A stretch of DNA of 64,000 nucleotides from Paenibacillus etheri (GCF_001012825.1 NZ_LCZJ02000076.1:58026-122025); one strand, 5' to 3'; shown: positions 43,620-52,791, numbered from the stretch's first letter. The notes: a model not told the origin generated them from the sequence alone. A program made the numbers and translations.

Positions 43620-45939
43620 GGGAGCACCGGGTGATACAGAACTGGCTATGAATGGCTTTCAGTTCAATTTGGGGCAAATGGAGAACAGTCATGCCGGTAA
43701 GCAGAGAAAAGTGCCTCTGTACTATCGTTTGCTGTTCTCTTTGGCCATTATGGGGCTATTTATTGAATGGTTACTCCCTTTATATAGGTCTGTTTTATTA
43801 GATGATACCTCCAAGATGCTACAAGTTCTAATGGTATTGGCGGTAGTATTGCTGTTATGGGGAATATTTCAGATTCCGGGATGGCTGCTGCTAACTATCC
43901 AATGTACTATTATTATTTCAGCGTGGTTTTACTTATGCAGTGGAGGCGAAGGGGTAGGGTGGCTAGGGATTTATGCGGACGAAATCCCGAATGATCTCAT
44001 CCGGCTTCTCTCTGGACATGTCTCTCAGTTAAGTGAGATCAGCAGGCTTTTGATATTGATTGTAGGCTGGGGGCTATTGGTATCCTCAGTACAGCAGCTT
44101 GCACTCTTCCGAGGGAGTACAGTGCTATTCACAGCAGTTACAATCATTTACTTGCTGGTCTTGGATATGGGCTTTGATGTCAATACCACAATGGATATTG
44201 TAATATCAATGGGTCTTATCTTTTGGATGCACGCGATGAGTGGTCTCCTGCGCCTTCGAGAACGTGAGGGGGTTACTACACTGCCTTATGCGCGTTGGGG
44301 AGGGCTGACTTTGGCGGTAGCCATTGTTGTGATGACAACAGCATGGTTCGGTGGGCAAATGTTGGGGGCAAGACCAACCAGCGAGCTTGCACTGCAATCG
44401 ACATTTCAGAAGCTGCAGACTTGGGCTTCAGGGCATTTGCCAGAAGATAAGGCGTCTAATTCTTCAGGAACAACAGGGTATAGTTCGAATGACGGTGAAC
44501 TCGGTGCCCCGTTATCCCGCAATACTGAACCTGTCTTTACGGCCATTACTAGCGAGCGTACTTACTGGCGAGGGGAGAGCATTGCTTATTATGATGGTCG
44601 CCGATGGATCAGGGGTGGGGAAGAGTTTATACGACTTAATCTGTCTAGCATTCCAAAGAATCTTTCATCGACGCTAAGCAGTGAAGCGAGGAAACGGACA
44701 CTACAACAGCGGATACAATTTGCTACCCCTTCTTCTGGAGGAATTCCTTTATTCAATGCGGGAATAATAACGGATGTTGAGTCGGTCGGACTCTTGGGCG
44801 GTAGTAAACTGGGATATGTTCTGGCTAACATGGACAGAGAGAGTTTTCGGCTGCCTGATTCGATAGGCTCTGCACGAATCACAGAATATACAGTGGAGTC
44901 CGTACTTCCTGAGAGTGATCCAGTGTTGCTTCGTGGTTTAAGTAGTAGCGATCCGCAGGAAATTAAAGGCAAGTATTTGCAATTGCCAGATTTGTTACCC
45001 GTACGAGTGAGAAATTTGGCGGAGAAGCTTACAGCTTCTTCTGGTAACCGCTATGACTCCGTAACAGCCATTAAGGATTACTTACAACATGGATATCCCT
45101 ATACGTTGAATACTACGGTTCCGCCAGCCGGATCTGATTTTGTGGATCACTTTTTATTTGAGACGAAACAGGGCTACTGTGTACATTTTGCAACAGCTAT
45201 GACCGTACTGCTTCGCAGTGCAGGAATTCCTGCTCGTTATGTCCAAGGCTTTGGGCCAGGGACCTTGCAGGATGACACAATGCCGGCGAAGTATTTAGTC
45301 ACTCAGGGCGATGCCCATGCTTGGGTGGAGGTCTATTTCGCCGGCGCTGGTTGGGTCCCATTTGACCCAACGCCTGGCCCCGCCCTTACCGCAGGCTTCG
45401 CTGCGCCGGCGCTGCCTGCGGCAGCCTCGCTCGCACCGCAAGCTTCGCGAAGCGCGGGCCTTCCCGCCCTGCCGCTGGCGGGCGGGGCCTCCGCAGCGCC
45501 GCTCGCTGCCGCGGCGCTGCTTCCCGCCGCCGCTTGGCGCTGGCGGCGTAGCCTGGCTCTGCTGCTGGCAGCGCGCAGCGCCAGCAGCATGAGCCGCGAG
45601 AGGCAGCTACGTGCTGCCTCTCTAGCTTGGCACGGGCTGGCGGAGCGGTATGGACCGCCGCCGCCCGGTGTTACTGGCAGGGAGTATGTGGACTCCCTGC
45701 AGATTTACGATGCCGGACTAAGCGAAGCCGTCCGGCAGTTCGTACGCCAGTGGGAGACCCTGGCGTACGCGCCTTCAGCTTTCGTCGCGGCCAATCCCGC
45801 GAACGAAATGTCTGCTAAGTCTGCAATTCCTGCAATATCTGCAGCGCCAGCATCTCCCGCAGAGATCAGTGAGTTTACTACTCGTGATGCGGCTATGTTT
45901 ATACGTGGTTGCCTGATTATCACCTTCCGGTTAACTTAA
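43588..45939 (+). CDS. Transglutaminase-like membrane protein with DUF4129-like tail
   Basis: 783 residues. Five or six membrane helices fill the first ~230 residues. The extracytoplasmic transglutaminase core has the Cys-His-Asp triad in KQGYCVHFATAMTVLLRSAG, QGDAHAWVEVYF and WVPFDPTPGP. After this comes a stretch of about 80 residues that is almost only Ala, Pro, Leu, Ser and Gly and that is encoded by an unusually GC-rich segment (about 45370-45600). A C-terminal cytoplasmic DUF4129-like end follows (RAASLAWHGLAERYG). GGGAGGT lies before the ATG, which overlaps the DUF58 gene. It probably works with the DUF58 protein. Confidence 0.85.
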   Translation: MNHPENQRYGKGAPGDTELAMNGFQFNLGQMENSHAGKQRKVPLYYRLLFSLAIMGLFIEWLLPLYRSVLLDDTSKMLQVLMVLAVVLLLWGIFQIPGWLLLTIQCTIIISAWFYLCSGGEGVGWLGIYADEIPNDLIRLLSGHVSQLSEISRLLILIVGWGLLVSSVQQLALFRGSTVLFTAVTIIYLLVLDMGFDVNTTMDIVISMGLIFWMHAMSGLLRLREREGVTTLPYARWGGLTLAVAIVVMTTAWFGGQMLGARPTSELALQSTFQKLQTWASGHLPEDKASNSSGTTGYSSNDGELGAPLSRNTEPVFTAITSERTYWRGESIAYYDGRRWIRGGEEFIRLNLSSIPKNLSSTLSSEARKRTLQQRIQFATPSSGGIPLFNAGIITDVESVGLLGGSKLGYVLANMDRESFRLPDSIGSARITEYTVESVLPESDPVLLRGLSSSDPQEIKGKYLQLPDLLPVRVRNLAEKLTASSGNRYDSVTAIKDYLQHGYPYTLNTTVPPAGSDFVDHFLFETKQGYCVHFATAMTVLLRSAGIPARYVQGFGPGTLQDDTMPAKYLVTQGDAHAWVEVYFAGAGWVPFDPTPGPALTAGFAAPALPAAASLAPQASRSAGLPALPLAGGASAAPLAAAALLPAAAWRWRRSLALLLAARSASSMSRERQLRAASLAWHGLAERYGPPPPGVTGREYVDSLQIYDAGLSEAVRQFVRQWETLAYAPSAFVAANPANEMSAKSAIPAISAAPASPAEISEFTTRDAAMFIRGCLIITFRLT

Positions 45940-46042
45940 TCGGTCAGAACAGCTGTTGCCGCTATACAATTCCTTCCATGGAAAGGAATGTTCTTCATGA
46001 AGTTTAACTCTCTCCTATTATGAGAAGTGTGTTCTCCTTTCC

Positions 46043-46072
46043 TTGACGATGAGAATTAACCATGAGTATAAT
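46043..46072 (+). promoter_or_regulatory. Sigma-A promoter of guaA
   Basis: TTGACG (46043-46048), 18-base spacer, TATAAT (46067-46072), 27 bases before the start codon. The leader is short and no riboswitch is seen; the 45940-46042 gap holds only an ATTCCTT/AAGGAAT hairpin. Confidence 0.7.
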
Positions 46073-46099
46073 GAATCCAATAATCAAGGGAGGCTCGTA

Positions 46100-47638
46100 A
46101 TGAATAAGCCAAATGAAATTATCGTCGTTCTCGATTTCGGGGGACAATACAACCAACTTATCGCGCGCAGAATTCGGGACCTGGGAGTATACAGCGAACT
46201 TATGCCGTACAATACGCCAGTAGACAAGATTAAAGCACTTGCTCCTAAAGGGATTGTCTTCTCTGGTGGTCCTAGCAGTGTATATGCTGAAGATGCTCCA
46301 CATGTAGATCCAGCGATCTATGATTTAGGAGTACCGATCTTCGGTATTTGCTATGGTATGCAATTAATGGCTCACCAGCTTGACGGTAAAGTGGAACGCT
46401 CCGCTAAACGTGAATATGGTAAAGCTGACATTGACTTTGAAGAAGGTACTATACTAGTGGCTGGGCTTGAGGGCCGCCAGACAGTATGGATGAGCCATGG
46501 TGACCATGTGGTTGAACTTCCAACTGGATTCAAGCTGAATGCAGGAACTGAAAGTGCTCCTATCGCTGCAATGAGCAATGATGAGCGTAAGTTGTTCGCG
46601 GTTCAATTCCACCCAGAAGTGCGTCACTCTGTACGTGGTAATGAAATGATCTCGAACTTCTTGTATCAAATTTGTGGTTGCGACGGCAAATGGACGATGG
46701 AATCGTTTATTGATGAAGCCATTCAAGATATTCGTAACCAAGTTGGAGACAAAAAAGTGCTCTGCGCACTTAGCGGTGGCGTGGATTCTTCCGTAGTTGC
46801 AATGCTTATTCACCGTGCAATCGGTGATCAATTGACTTGTATGTTTATTGATCACGGTCTTCTTCGTAAAGGTGAAGCAGAAAGCGTAATGGAAACCTTC
46901 GTAGGTAAATTCGATATTCATGTCGTGAAAATCGATGCTCGGGAGCGTTTCATGAGCAAGCTTGCAGGTGTTGAAGATCCTGAACAAAAACGTAAAATCA
47001 TCGGTAACGAGTTTATCTACTGCTTCGACGAAGAGTCAGCTAAGCTCGGAGATTTCGCATTCCTTGCACAAGGCACACTGTATACGGATATCGTTGAGAG
47101 CGGAACAGCTACGGCACAAACGATTAAATCTCACCACAATGTAGGCGGTCTGCCAGAAGATATGAAATTCAGCTTGATCGAGCCGCTAAACACCTTGTTT
47201 AAGGATGAGGTTCGTAAACTAGGTGAAGAACTGGGAATGCCACGTGCTATCGTTTGGCGTCAACCTTTCCCTGGTCCAGGTCTTGCTATCCGTGTCTTGG
47301 GTGAAGTAACAGAGGACAAGCTTACTATCGTTCGCGACTCTGACTACATTCTGCAAGAGGAAATTGCTAAAGCGGGATTAGACCGTGAAATTTGGCAATA
47401 CTTCACTGCCCTGCCTAACATGAAGAGTGTTGGTGTTATGGGAGATGCTCGTACTTATTCCTACACAGTAGGTGTGCGCGCAGTAACTTCCATCGACGGC
47501 ATGACGGCTGACTGGGCGCGTATCCCATGGGATGTGCTTGAGAAGATCTCCGTACGTATTGTCAACGAAGTTGAGAACGTAAACCGCGTAGTATATGACA
47601 TTACTTCGAAACCACCAGCAACAATCGAGTGGGAATAG
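46100..47638 (+). CDS. guaA: GMP synthase (glutamine-hydrolysing)
   Basis: Converts XMP to GMP. The N-terminal class I glutaminase has the Cys in [14 protein letters not shown] and the HPE in VQFHPEV. The ATP pyrophosphatase PP-loop LSGGVDSSV and C-terminal dimerisation domain ending [11 protein letters not shown] complete it. 512 residues. AAGGGAGG supports the ATG at 46100. The last 37 bases, including the stop codon, reappear in diverged form at 50911-50947, which shows that something was inserted at this 3' end. Confidence 0.96.
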   Translation: MNKPNEIIVVLDFGGQYNQLIARRIRDLGVYSELMPYNTPVDKIKALAPKGIVFSGGPSSVYAEDAPHVDPAIYDLGVPIFGICYGMQLMAHQLDGKVERSAKREYGKADIDFEEGTILVAGLEGRQTVWMSHGDHVVELPTGFKLNAGTESAPIAAMSNDERKLFAVQFHPEVRHSVRGNEMISNFLYQICGCDGKWTMESFIDEAIQDIRNQVGDKKVLCALSGGVDSSVVAMLIHRAIGDQLTCMFIDHGLLRKGEAESVMETFVGKFDIHVVKIDARERFMSKLAGVEDPEQKRKIIGNEFIYCFDEESAKLGDFAFLAQGTLYTDIVESGTATAQTIKSHHNVGGLPEDMKFSLIEPLNTLFKDEVRKLGEELGMPRAIVWRQPFPGPGLAIRVLGEVTEDKLTIVRDSDYILQEEIAKAGLDREIWQYFTALPNMKSVGVMGDARTYSYTVGVRAVTSIDGMTADWARIPWDVLEKISVRIVNEVENVNRVVYDITSKPPATIEWE

Positions 47639-47660
47639 GTTCGGTGCAACTATAGATTTC

Positions 47661-47713
47661 AAAAAAACTCTCTTTTATTTGCGTTATCTAGCAAATAAAA
47701 GAGAGTTTTTTTA
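47661..47713. terminator. Terminator of guaA (left copy)
   Basis: Perfect 22-base stem built around ACTCTCTTTTATTTGC and its complement, ending in seven T. Confidence 0.93.
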
Positions 47714-47787
47714 TTTCTCAAGTAAAGGGTTGTGCTGGAGGCGCCATTCTTCACAAATCTTTCATGAATGTGTTTCATTGAAAGGGC

Positions 47788-47840
47788 TTGCATCCCTCGA
47801 AAAGTTATGATAAATTGTACTTGTCTAAAAAATAGACAAG
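47788..47840 (+). promoter_or_regulatory. deoD promoter with palindromic operator
   Basis: TTGCAT (47788-47793), 17 bases, TAAATT (47811-47816). The perfect inverted repeat CTTGTCTA-AAAAA-TAGACAAG (47820-47840) covers the expected start of transcription. The TTGTC/GACAA half sites resemble GntR/HutC-type operators, so the regulator at 50152 is the likely ligand. A further ACAAGTAC lies at 47846-47853. Confidence 0.6.
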
Positions 47841-47878
47841 ACAAACAAGTACATTTTCTACTAAAGGAGCCAATCAAA

Positions 47879-48595
47879 ATGATAACTACTAGCAAAGAGA
47901 CACCTCATATTAAACCGAACGGAGTAGAGATCGCTGAATCGATTCTGTTACCTGGAGATCCTTTAAGAGCTAAGTTTATTGCAGAAACCTTTTTAGAAGA
48001 TTATCAGTGCTTTAACGAGGTAAGAGGAATGTTAGGATATACCGGTACTTACAAAGGAAAGAAAATCTCTGTAATGGGTACGGGAATGGGTCCAGCGAGC
48101 ATGGGGATTTATTCTTGGGAATTAATCAATGTATTTGGAGTTAAGAATTTAATCAGAATTGGTACCTGTGGTGCAATGCAAGAAAACATTGAGCTATACG
48201 ATGTGATTTTTGGTATGGGAGCTGCAACGGATTCCAATTATGGTCATCAATATAATTTACCTGGACAATATCCGCTAACGGCTTCTTTTGAGCTTTTGGA
48301 GAAAGCTAAGAAAATAGCGGACGATAAAGGACAAAAGGTTCATATTGGTAATATTTTATCCAGTGAAATATTTTATAATGCGGATCAGGCATCTAATAAA
48401 AAGTGGCAAGATGTAGGGATTTTGGGCGTTGAAATGGAATCTGTAGCCCTCTATTGGAACGCTATCCAAGCACGTGTAAATGCGCTATGCATTCTAACAG
48501 TGAGTGATCATCTTATTACAGGAGCAAAGACCACTTCGGAGGAACGCCAAACTGCATTTACTAAAATGATGGAGATCGCATTAGAGTTAGCGTAA
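47879..48595 (+). CDS. deoD: Purine-nucleoside phosphorylase, DeoD type
   Basis: Cleaves purine (deoxy)nucleosides with phosphate to base and (deoxy)ribose-1-phosphate. 238 residues, the hexameric NP-I type: ILLPGDPLRAKFIAE near the N terminus, GTGMGPASMGIYSWEL for phosphate, GVEMESVALY and the acid in TVSDHL. AAAGGAG is 8-9 bases before the ATG at 47879; the frame is open from 47768 but without signals. Base composition is more AT-rich than in guaA. It lies inside the block inserted at guaA and pairs with deoB. Confidence 0.95.
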   Translation: MITTSKETPHIKPNGVEIAESILLPGDPLRAKFIAETFLEDYQCFNEVRGMLGYTGTYKGKKISVMGTGMGPASMGIYSWELINVFGVKNLIRIGTCGAMQENIELYDVIFGMGAATDSNYGHQYNLPGQYPLTASFELLEKAKKIADDKGQKVHIGNILSSEIFYNADQASNKKWQDVGILGVEMESVALYWNAIQARVNALCILTVSDHLITGAKTTSEERQTAFTKMMEIALELA

Positions 48596-48830
48596 ATGCC
48601 CTCCTTCTATGTGAAACTGATGTCAACGATATCATTCACCTTTATTCTGCCTTATTAATCGATAAGAAAGATTTACAATTCGGATTTTTACGTTTTGTAA
48701 CAGAGGACCAGGCGGCATTGAATTACAGTAGTATCGTTATCGTTTTTGCAGCCATTGCAGGAATAGCTATTATTTAATTTGGGCTTTTATTGGGTCGGAA
48801 ATCAAAGGGGCATAATCAAATTACTAGATA
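48596..48830 (+). pseudogene. Degraded reading frame between deoD and deoB, possibly an ABC permease tail
   Basis: Directly after deoD one frame is open for about 60 codons to a TAA at 48775-48777, with LQFGFLRFVTEDQAALNYSS followed by a hydrophobic stretch. After a shift of one base it continues as [17 protein letters not shown] and stops just before the deoB start. The order resembles the C-terminal end of MalG-type sugar ABC permeases (an F-V/T-E segment, a membrane helix, then QR..I..L..G..KG). There is no start codon or ribosome binding site. Identification is tentative. Confidence 0.35.
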
Positions 48831-48845
48831 AAGGATGAGAGTAGG

Positions 48846-50024
48846 ATGAAGAAATTTAAACGTGTACATTTGATTGTCATGGATTCAGTAGGCATTGGAG
48901 AAGGAAAAGATGCAGATCAATTCAACGATGTTGGATCTCATACCCTATTACACATTGCAGAACATATGAACGGATTAAATCTGCCCAACCTGGCCAAATT
49001 GGGTCTGTCCAATATTGAAGAAATCTTAGGTGTTCCGAAAGCTGAGAAACCACTTGCTTATTATACTAAATTACAGGAACAATCAGTCGGGAAAGATACA
49101 ATGACAGGTCATTGGGAGATCATGGGTTTAAATATTGATCAACCCTTTAATGTGTACCCAAATGGATTCCCCGACGAATTAATTAAACAGATCGAGGATA
49201 TAACTGGCCGAAAAGTAGTAGCGAATAAGCCTGCAAGTGGAACAGCTATTCTTGATGAATATGGCGAGCATCAAATGAAGACAGGGGATCTGATCGTGTA
49301 TACCTCTGCTGACCCGGTTCTGCAAATTGCAGCTCATGAAGAAATCATCCCATTAGAAGAGCTATATGAGATTTGTGAAAAGGTTCGGGAAATCACCAAA
49401 GACCCTGCCTATTTAATTGGTCGTATTATTGCGAGACCTTATCTAGGCCAACCCGGGAAATTTACGAGAACCTCCAATCGTCATGACTATGCCTTAAAAC
49501 CATTTCATAAAACCGTCATGAATAGCTTGCAAGACGGAGGTTATGATGTAATTGCCATTGGTAAAATCAATGATATTTTCGATGGTGAGGGAGTTACAGA
49601 ATCCATTCGTACAAAAGACAATATGGATGGTATGGATAAGCTGCTTGATGTAATAAAGAAAGATTTTACTGGAATGAGCTTTTTGAATTTAGTTGATTTC
49701 GATGCTTTATACGGTCATCGTCGTGATCCAGAAGGTTATGGAAGGGCATTAGAGGCATTCGATAAGCGATTAGATGAAGTATTGGACTCCATCCGCGAAG
49801 ATGATTTATTAATGATTACGGCTGACCATGGAAATGATCCAACCTTCCCTGGTACAGACCATACGCGTGAGTTTATTCCTGTTTTAGTCTATTCCAAGCA
49901 ATTAAAGGACAGTGGCGCATTACCAGAAAATGATACCTTTGCTGATATTGGTGCGACTATAGCAGATAACTTTGATGTTGATATGCCAGACAACGGTGAG
50001 TCTTTCTTGCAATTTCTTAAATAA
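48846..50024 (+). CDS. deoB: Phosphopentomutase
   Basis: Interconverts (deoxy)ribose-1- and -5-phosphate, the step after nucleoside phosphorolysis. 392 residues of the alkaline-phosphatase fold: metal Asp in [16 protein letters not shown], the threonine in [13 protein letters not shown], and late ligands in [27 protein letters not shown] precedes the ATG. It is downstream of deoD in the inserted block and is closed by a terminator. Confidence 0.96.
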   Translation: MKKFKRVHLIVMDSVGIGEGKDADQFNDVGSHTLLHIAEHMNGLNLPNLAKLGLSNIEEILGVPKAEKPLAYYTKLQEQSVGKDTMTGHWEIMGLNIDQPFNVYPNGFPDELIKQIEDITGRKVVANKPASGTAILDEYGEHQMKTGDLIVYTSADPVLQIAAHEEIIPLEELYEICEKVREITKDPAYLIGRIIARPYLGQPGKFTRTSNRHDYALKPFHKTVMNSLQDGGYDVIAIGKINDIFDGEGVTESIRTKDNMDGMDKLLDVIKKDFTGMSFLNLVDFDALYGHRRDPEGYGRALEAFDKRLDEVLDSIREDDLLMITADHGNDPTFPGTDHTREFIPVLVYSKQLKDSGALPENDTFADIGATIADNFDVDMPDNGESFLQFLK

Positions 50025-50036
50025 TTGATATCACAT

Positions 50037-50069
50037 AAAAACCTCCAAAATCTTTGTTGGAGGTTTTTA
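50037..50069. terminator. Terminator of deoB
   Basis: AAAAACCTCCAA (50037-50048) pairs with TTGGAGGTTTTT (50057-50068). Confidence 0.92.
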
Positions 50070-50099
50070 CATTGTGATTGAAGCAGAGAATGACATTCC

Positions 50100-50128
50100 T
50101 TGTCGCTTGAAAAATGATGTGTCATAAT
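50100..50128 (+). promoter_or_regulatory. Promoter of the GntR-family gene
   Basis: TTGTCG (50100-50105), 17-base spacer, CATAAT (50123-50128), 24 bases before the start codon. Confidence 0.55.
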
Positions 50129-50151
50129 GGGGAGAAAAGGACATCAGATGA

Positions 50152-50895
50152 ATGAACACACATAAACTAGATAAATTGAAACGGCCGCTTTATATCAATG
50201 TATATGATGAGCTTCTTCTCCAGATTAACAAAGGAGAATACCTCGTAGGTAGTCAGCTTCCTTCAGAACCGGATTTAGCCAAAAAACTCGGGGTTAGTCG
50301 CGCAACTTTACGGCAAGCTTTAGTTCTTTTGCAAGATGATGGATTAGTAAGAAATGTTCGTGGTAAGGGGAACTTTGTACTTGAATCTTCTTATAAACAA
50401 GAGGACATACAATTAGAAAAACTGAGCAACCCCATGAATAAATGTCATATAAGCTCTTTTGATCAAGTAGATCTACATTATCGTCTAGACCCGCAAACGG
50501 AACATACCAAACAAGTATTAAAAAGGGATTCATCTACTGTCGTAGCTTTAGAGCGTTTGTATAGAACGGAAGGTGAGCTACACGCTTACGCTTTTACTTT
50601 TATGTCCATGCAAACGGTAGAAAGGTTATCCTTAGATCTTGATAATAAAGAGAGAATACTGGATTTTCTAGAGAACCAGGCTTATGTAGATGCTAACCAT
50701 GGGAATATTGAAATAAAATACACGCATACCGTTAACTTAGCTGACCGGAAAGATAAATTAATGGGGCAGAACGAGTGTTTTTTACTACTAGAAACCCTAT
50801 ACGACATAGCAGAGCCAGATTATCCGTTAATGTATAATAAATTTTATATCCCACAGCAGTTCTCGAATATAAAATTAAATATAACTAAAAGCTAA
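50152..50895 (+). CDS. GntR/HutC family transcriptional regulator
   Basis: 247 residues. The N-terminal winged helix-turn-helix shows the GntR pattern (YDELLLQINKGEYLVGSQLP, then SEPDLAKKLGVSRATLRQAL, GLVRNVRGKGNFV). The C-terminal UTRA-like ligand domain has VVALERLYRTEGELHAYAFT. Because it is inside the block with deoD and deoB, and because the deoD operator looks GntR-like, it probably represses nucleoside catabolism; this is an inference. Its stop codon abuts the second copy of the guaA 3' end. Confidence 0.85.
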   Translation: MNTHKLDKLKRPLYINVYDELLLQINKGEYLVGSQLPSEPDLAKKLGVSRATLRQALVLLQDDGLVRNVRGKGNFVLESSYKQEDIQLEKLSNPMNKCHISSFDQVDLHYRLDPQTEHTKQVLKRDSSTVVALERLYRTEGELHAYAFTFMSMQTVERLSLDLDNKERILDFLENQAYVDANHGNIEIKYTHTVNLADRKDKLMGQNECFLLLETLYDIAEPDYPLMYNKFYIPQQFSNIKLNITKS

Positions 50896-50896
50896 C

Positions 50897-50947
50897 GTTG
50901 TCTTTGATCGTACTTCGAAACCACCTGCGACGATTGGGTGGAAATAG
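50897..50947 (+). pseudogene. Second, diverged copy of the guaA 3' end (attachment-site-like)
   Basis: Seventeen codons read [16 protein letters not shown]-stop against [16 protein letters not shown]-stop in the real gene. Fifteen bases (50911-50925) are identical to guaA 47602-47616, and 31 of the last 37 match. Most mismatches are at third codon positions. No upstream part of guaA is present. This marks the right edge of the block 47639-50896 and is probably the host's original guaA end, displaced by insertion. Confidence 0.8.
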
Positions 50948-50993
50948 AAAAAAAGTCGAAAGCCCTAGTAGTTTAGGGTTTTCGACTTTTTTT
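50948..50993. terminator. Terminator of the displaced guaA end (right copy)
   Basis: AAAAAAAGTCGAAA/TTTTCGACTTTTTTT stem with inner CCCTA/TAGGG, starting at the stop codon of the guaA remnant. A terminator directly after this tail is what an original guaA 3' end would have. Confidence 0.9.
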
Positions 50994-51014
50994 ATTTCTA
51001 TAAGCGCCAACTAA

Positions 51015-51206
51015 CTACAAAATCTTAAATATAGGACTTTCACTAAAATCTAATTTAAAACCTGCGATAATAAAGACTCTAATGATTTTGCTTGGTAGGG
51101 TTCGTCCTTTTTCAAATTCAATTGCATATGACTTCGAGATGATGTTTGAATAAACTTCCTTTTGACTTAATCCCTTATTTGTCCGTATGTATCGAATAAC
51201 CTCACC
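51015..51206 (-). pseudogene. Remnant of an Rgg/XRE-type transcriptional regulator
   Basis: On the minus strand, 63 codons without a start codon read GEVIRYIRTNKGLSQKEVYS, then NIISKSYAIEFEKGRTLPSK, then a hydrophobic helix and a stop. The segment matches the helix-turn-helix of Rgg/MutR-family regulators. A stop codon lies directly before the first glycine, and the rest of the ~280-residue protein is missing. The 51207-51423 stretch beyond it shows no gene or clear signal. Confidence 0.6.
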
Positions 51207-51429
51207 CTATGTCTGCAATTTGTTCGCCTGCCTCTATGCGTTTATTTTCCTAATGTTGTAACTGGAATGAATAGTTAATAAATCGAATCCGTTGGGAATT
51301 TTTTCGAAGGGAAGTCCTATATATAAGACCTTTATCGAAATGAGACATAATAGCAATTATGATGTAATTACTTTAGATGGATTAAGGAAAGCATAAGTTT
51401 TATATTTCCTTGGAAGGATTTGATTGATT

Positions 51430-52158
51430 ATGAACAAAAGTGATTTTTTTAGATTTGAGCGTAAAAACGATGATTTCCCGTTCTACAGTGAATTACAATC
51501 TCCCAGTCTAAATTTAAAGAGTAGCCTTATTCTTCTAATTGCTGTTGCTGTTGGCTTCGCTCTTTTTCTTATTGGTTTTGGAGGTCCAGTCCAACCATTT
51601 ATGAATGTGATTTTCCCATTAGCAGCAGTAATCTTTGTTGCACGGAGTCAATGGACATCTTTGTTCAGAAAATTAGTTGCTAAAGATATTCTTTTAATTC
51701 TTGGGACGTATATTGTGAATCTTATTGTGACACTTGCTGCTGGTAGCATTATTTCGAAATTGTTTGATGTGAGCGCTAATCCAGTGGGTGAAGGATTCAA
51801 TGGTAATTTTGCCGATGCAATTCCCACATTCTTAAAAATGATCCCGATGCTGTTTGGTGAAGAATTAATAACAATCCTTCCATTCTTGGTCATTCTAGCA
51901 TTTGGAGTGAAAAAGCTTAAACTGAGTAGAAAATCTGCGATAATCTTAGCATGGGTAGTAGCATCCATTATATTTGGCGCATACCATTTACCAACGTATA
52001 ATTGGAACATTATCCAAGCCATTGTTGGTATTGGTATTGCACGAGTCGTGTTGCTTTATCCATACCTTAAGACTAAAAATATATGGACATCGTTTATAGT
52101 GCATGTGATGAATGACTGGACAATTTTTGGTCTGACCTTTTGGGCATCCACTCGTTAA
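51430..52158 (+). CDS. CPBP family intramembrane protease-like protein
   Basis: 242 residues with about six membrane segments. The CPBP (Abi, CAAX protease/bacteriocin-processing) motifs are present: Glu-Glu at about 144-145 in FGEELITILPF, His at about 186 in FGAYHLPTY and His-Val-x-Asn-Asp at about 225. The arginine of the usual EExxxR is absent. Family members process prenylated or peptide substrates or confer bacteriocin immunity; the role here is unknown. GGAAGGA favours the ATG at 51430 over a TTG at 51424. It lies beside the Rgg remnant. Confidence 0.8.
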   Translation: MNKSDFFRFERKNDDFPFYSELQSPSLNLKSSLILLIAVAVGFALFLIGFGGPVQPFMNVIFPLAAVIFVARSQWTSLFRKLVAKDILLILGTYIVNLIVTLAAGSIISKLFDVSANPVGEGFNGNFADAIPTFLKMIPMLFGEELITILPFLVILAFGVKKLKLSRKSAIILAWVVASIIFGAYHLPTYNWNIIQAIVGIGIARVVLLYPYLKTKNIWTSFIVHVMNDWTIFGLTFWASTR

Positions 52159-52200
52159 TTTAATCCTGTAAGATTTTTAAAGACAGACTTACTTCCAATC

Positions 52201-52240
52201 AACTGCAACTCCTTATAGAATAGGGGCTGCAGTTTTTTTG
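52201..52240 (+). terminator. Terminator of the CPBP gene
   Basis: AACTGCAACTCCTTA pairs with TAGGGGCTGCAGTT, followed by seven T. Confidence 0.8.
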
Positions 52241-52326
52241 TGTTCATGAAAATGTGATAGACGCAATATAGCTGTTCTAGATAAATGTGATAAAATGGGA
52301 AAAATCTATCGTAGGGAGAAATTAGT

Positions 52327-52791
52327 ATGGGATTTTCACTTCTCGGAACACTAATGGCATTAATCATCCTTGCCCCTAGTTTATTGATGATTAAGTTTCC
52401 ACCTGAAAATGTTCCTGCTGATGTGCGAGATGCTGGACCAGTCTACACTATTTTGGAGAGATTGGGGCAATTGGGTTGTATAAGCGTACTTGTGATCTCA
52501 AAGAATAACTTTCAACAGGTGGAATTTGGCATTATAGCTGCCTTAATCGTTTTGTCTATCGTTGTTTATTATGGTCTATGGGTTCGATATATCGTAAAGG
52601 GGCGGCAATATAACTTATTATGGGACCCTTTAGGATTTATCCCAATTCCGATGGCAGTTCTTCCTGTATGCGCATTCGGATTGGCAGCGATTCTAGGGAA
52701 ATCCATTTGGCTGAGTATCGCAGTCGTGTGTTTAGCGATAGGACATTCAACTAATTCTTGGCATAGTTATAAGTACACTAAAGATCAATAA
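52327..52791 (+). CDS. Small four-helix membrane protein of unknown function
   Basis: 154 residues with four hydrophobic segments (about 1-22, 42-58, 66-86, 105-145). The first loop carries KFPPENVPADVRDAGPVYT. I do not recognise the family. TAGGGAG is about 8 bases before the ATG. It stands alone between the CPBP gene and the purine riboswitch; the 52792-52942 gap has no recognisable signal. Confidence 0.7.
   Translation: MGFSLLGTLMALIILAPSLLMIKFPPENVPADVRDAGPVYTILERLGQLGCISVLVISKNNFQQVEFGIIAALIVLSIVVYYGLWVRYIVKGRQYNLLWDPLGFIPIPMAVLPVCAFGLAAILGKSIWLSIAVVCLAIGHSTNSWHSYKYTKDQ

Noticed and set aside
45311-45592. Frames on both strands in the GC-rich patch of the transglutaminase gene
   Set aside because: GC-rich DNA gives few stop codons in any frame; products are low-complexity and have no start signals.
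47639-50896. Intact mobile element with integrase
   Set aside because: No recombinase, relaxase or transposase is encoded in the block; only the flanking guaA tails suggest mobility.
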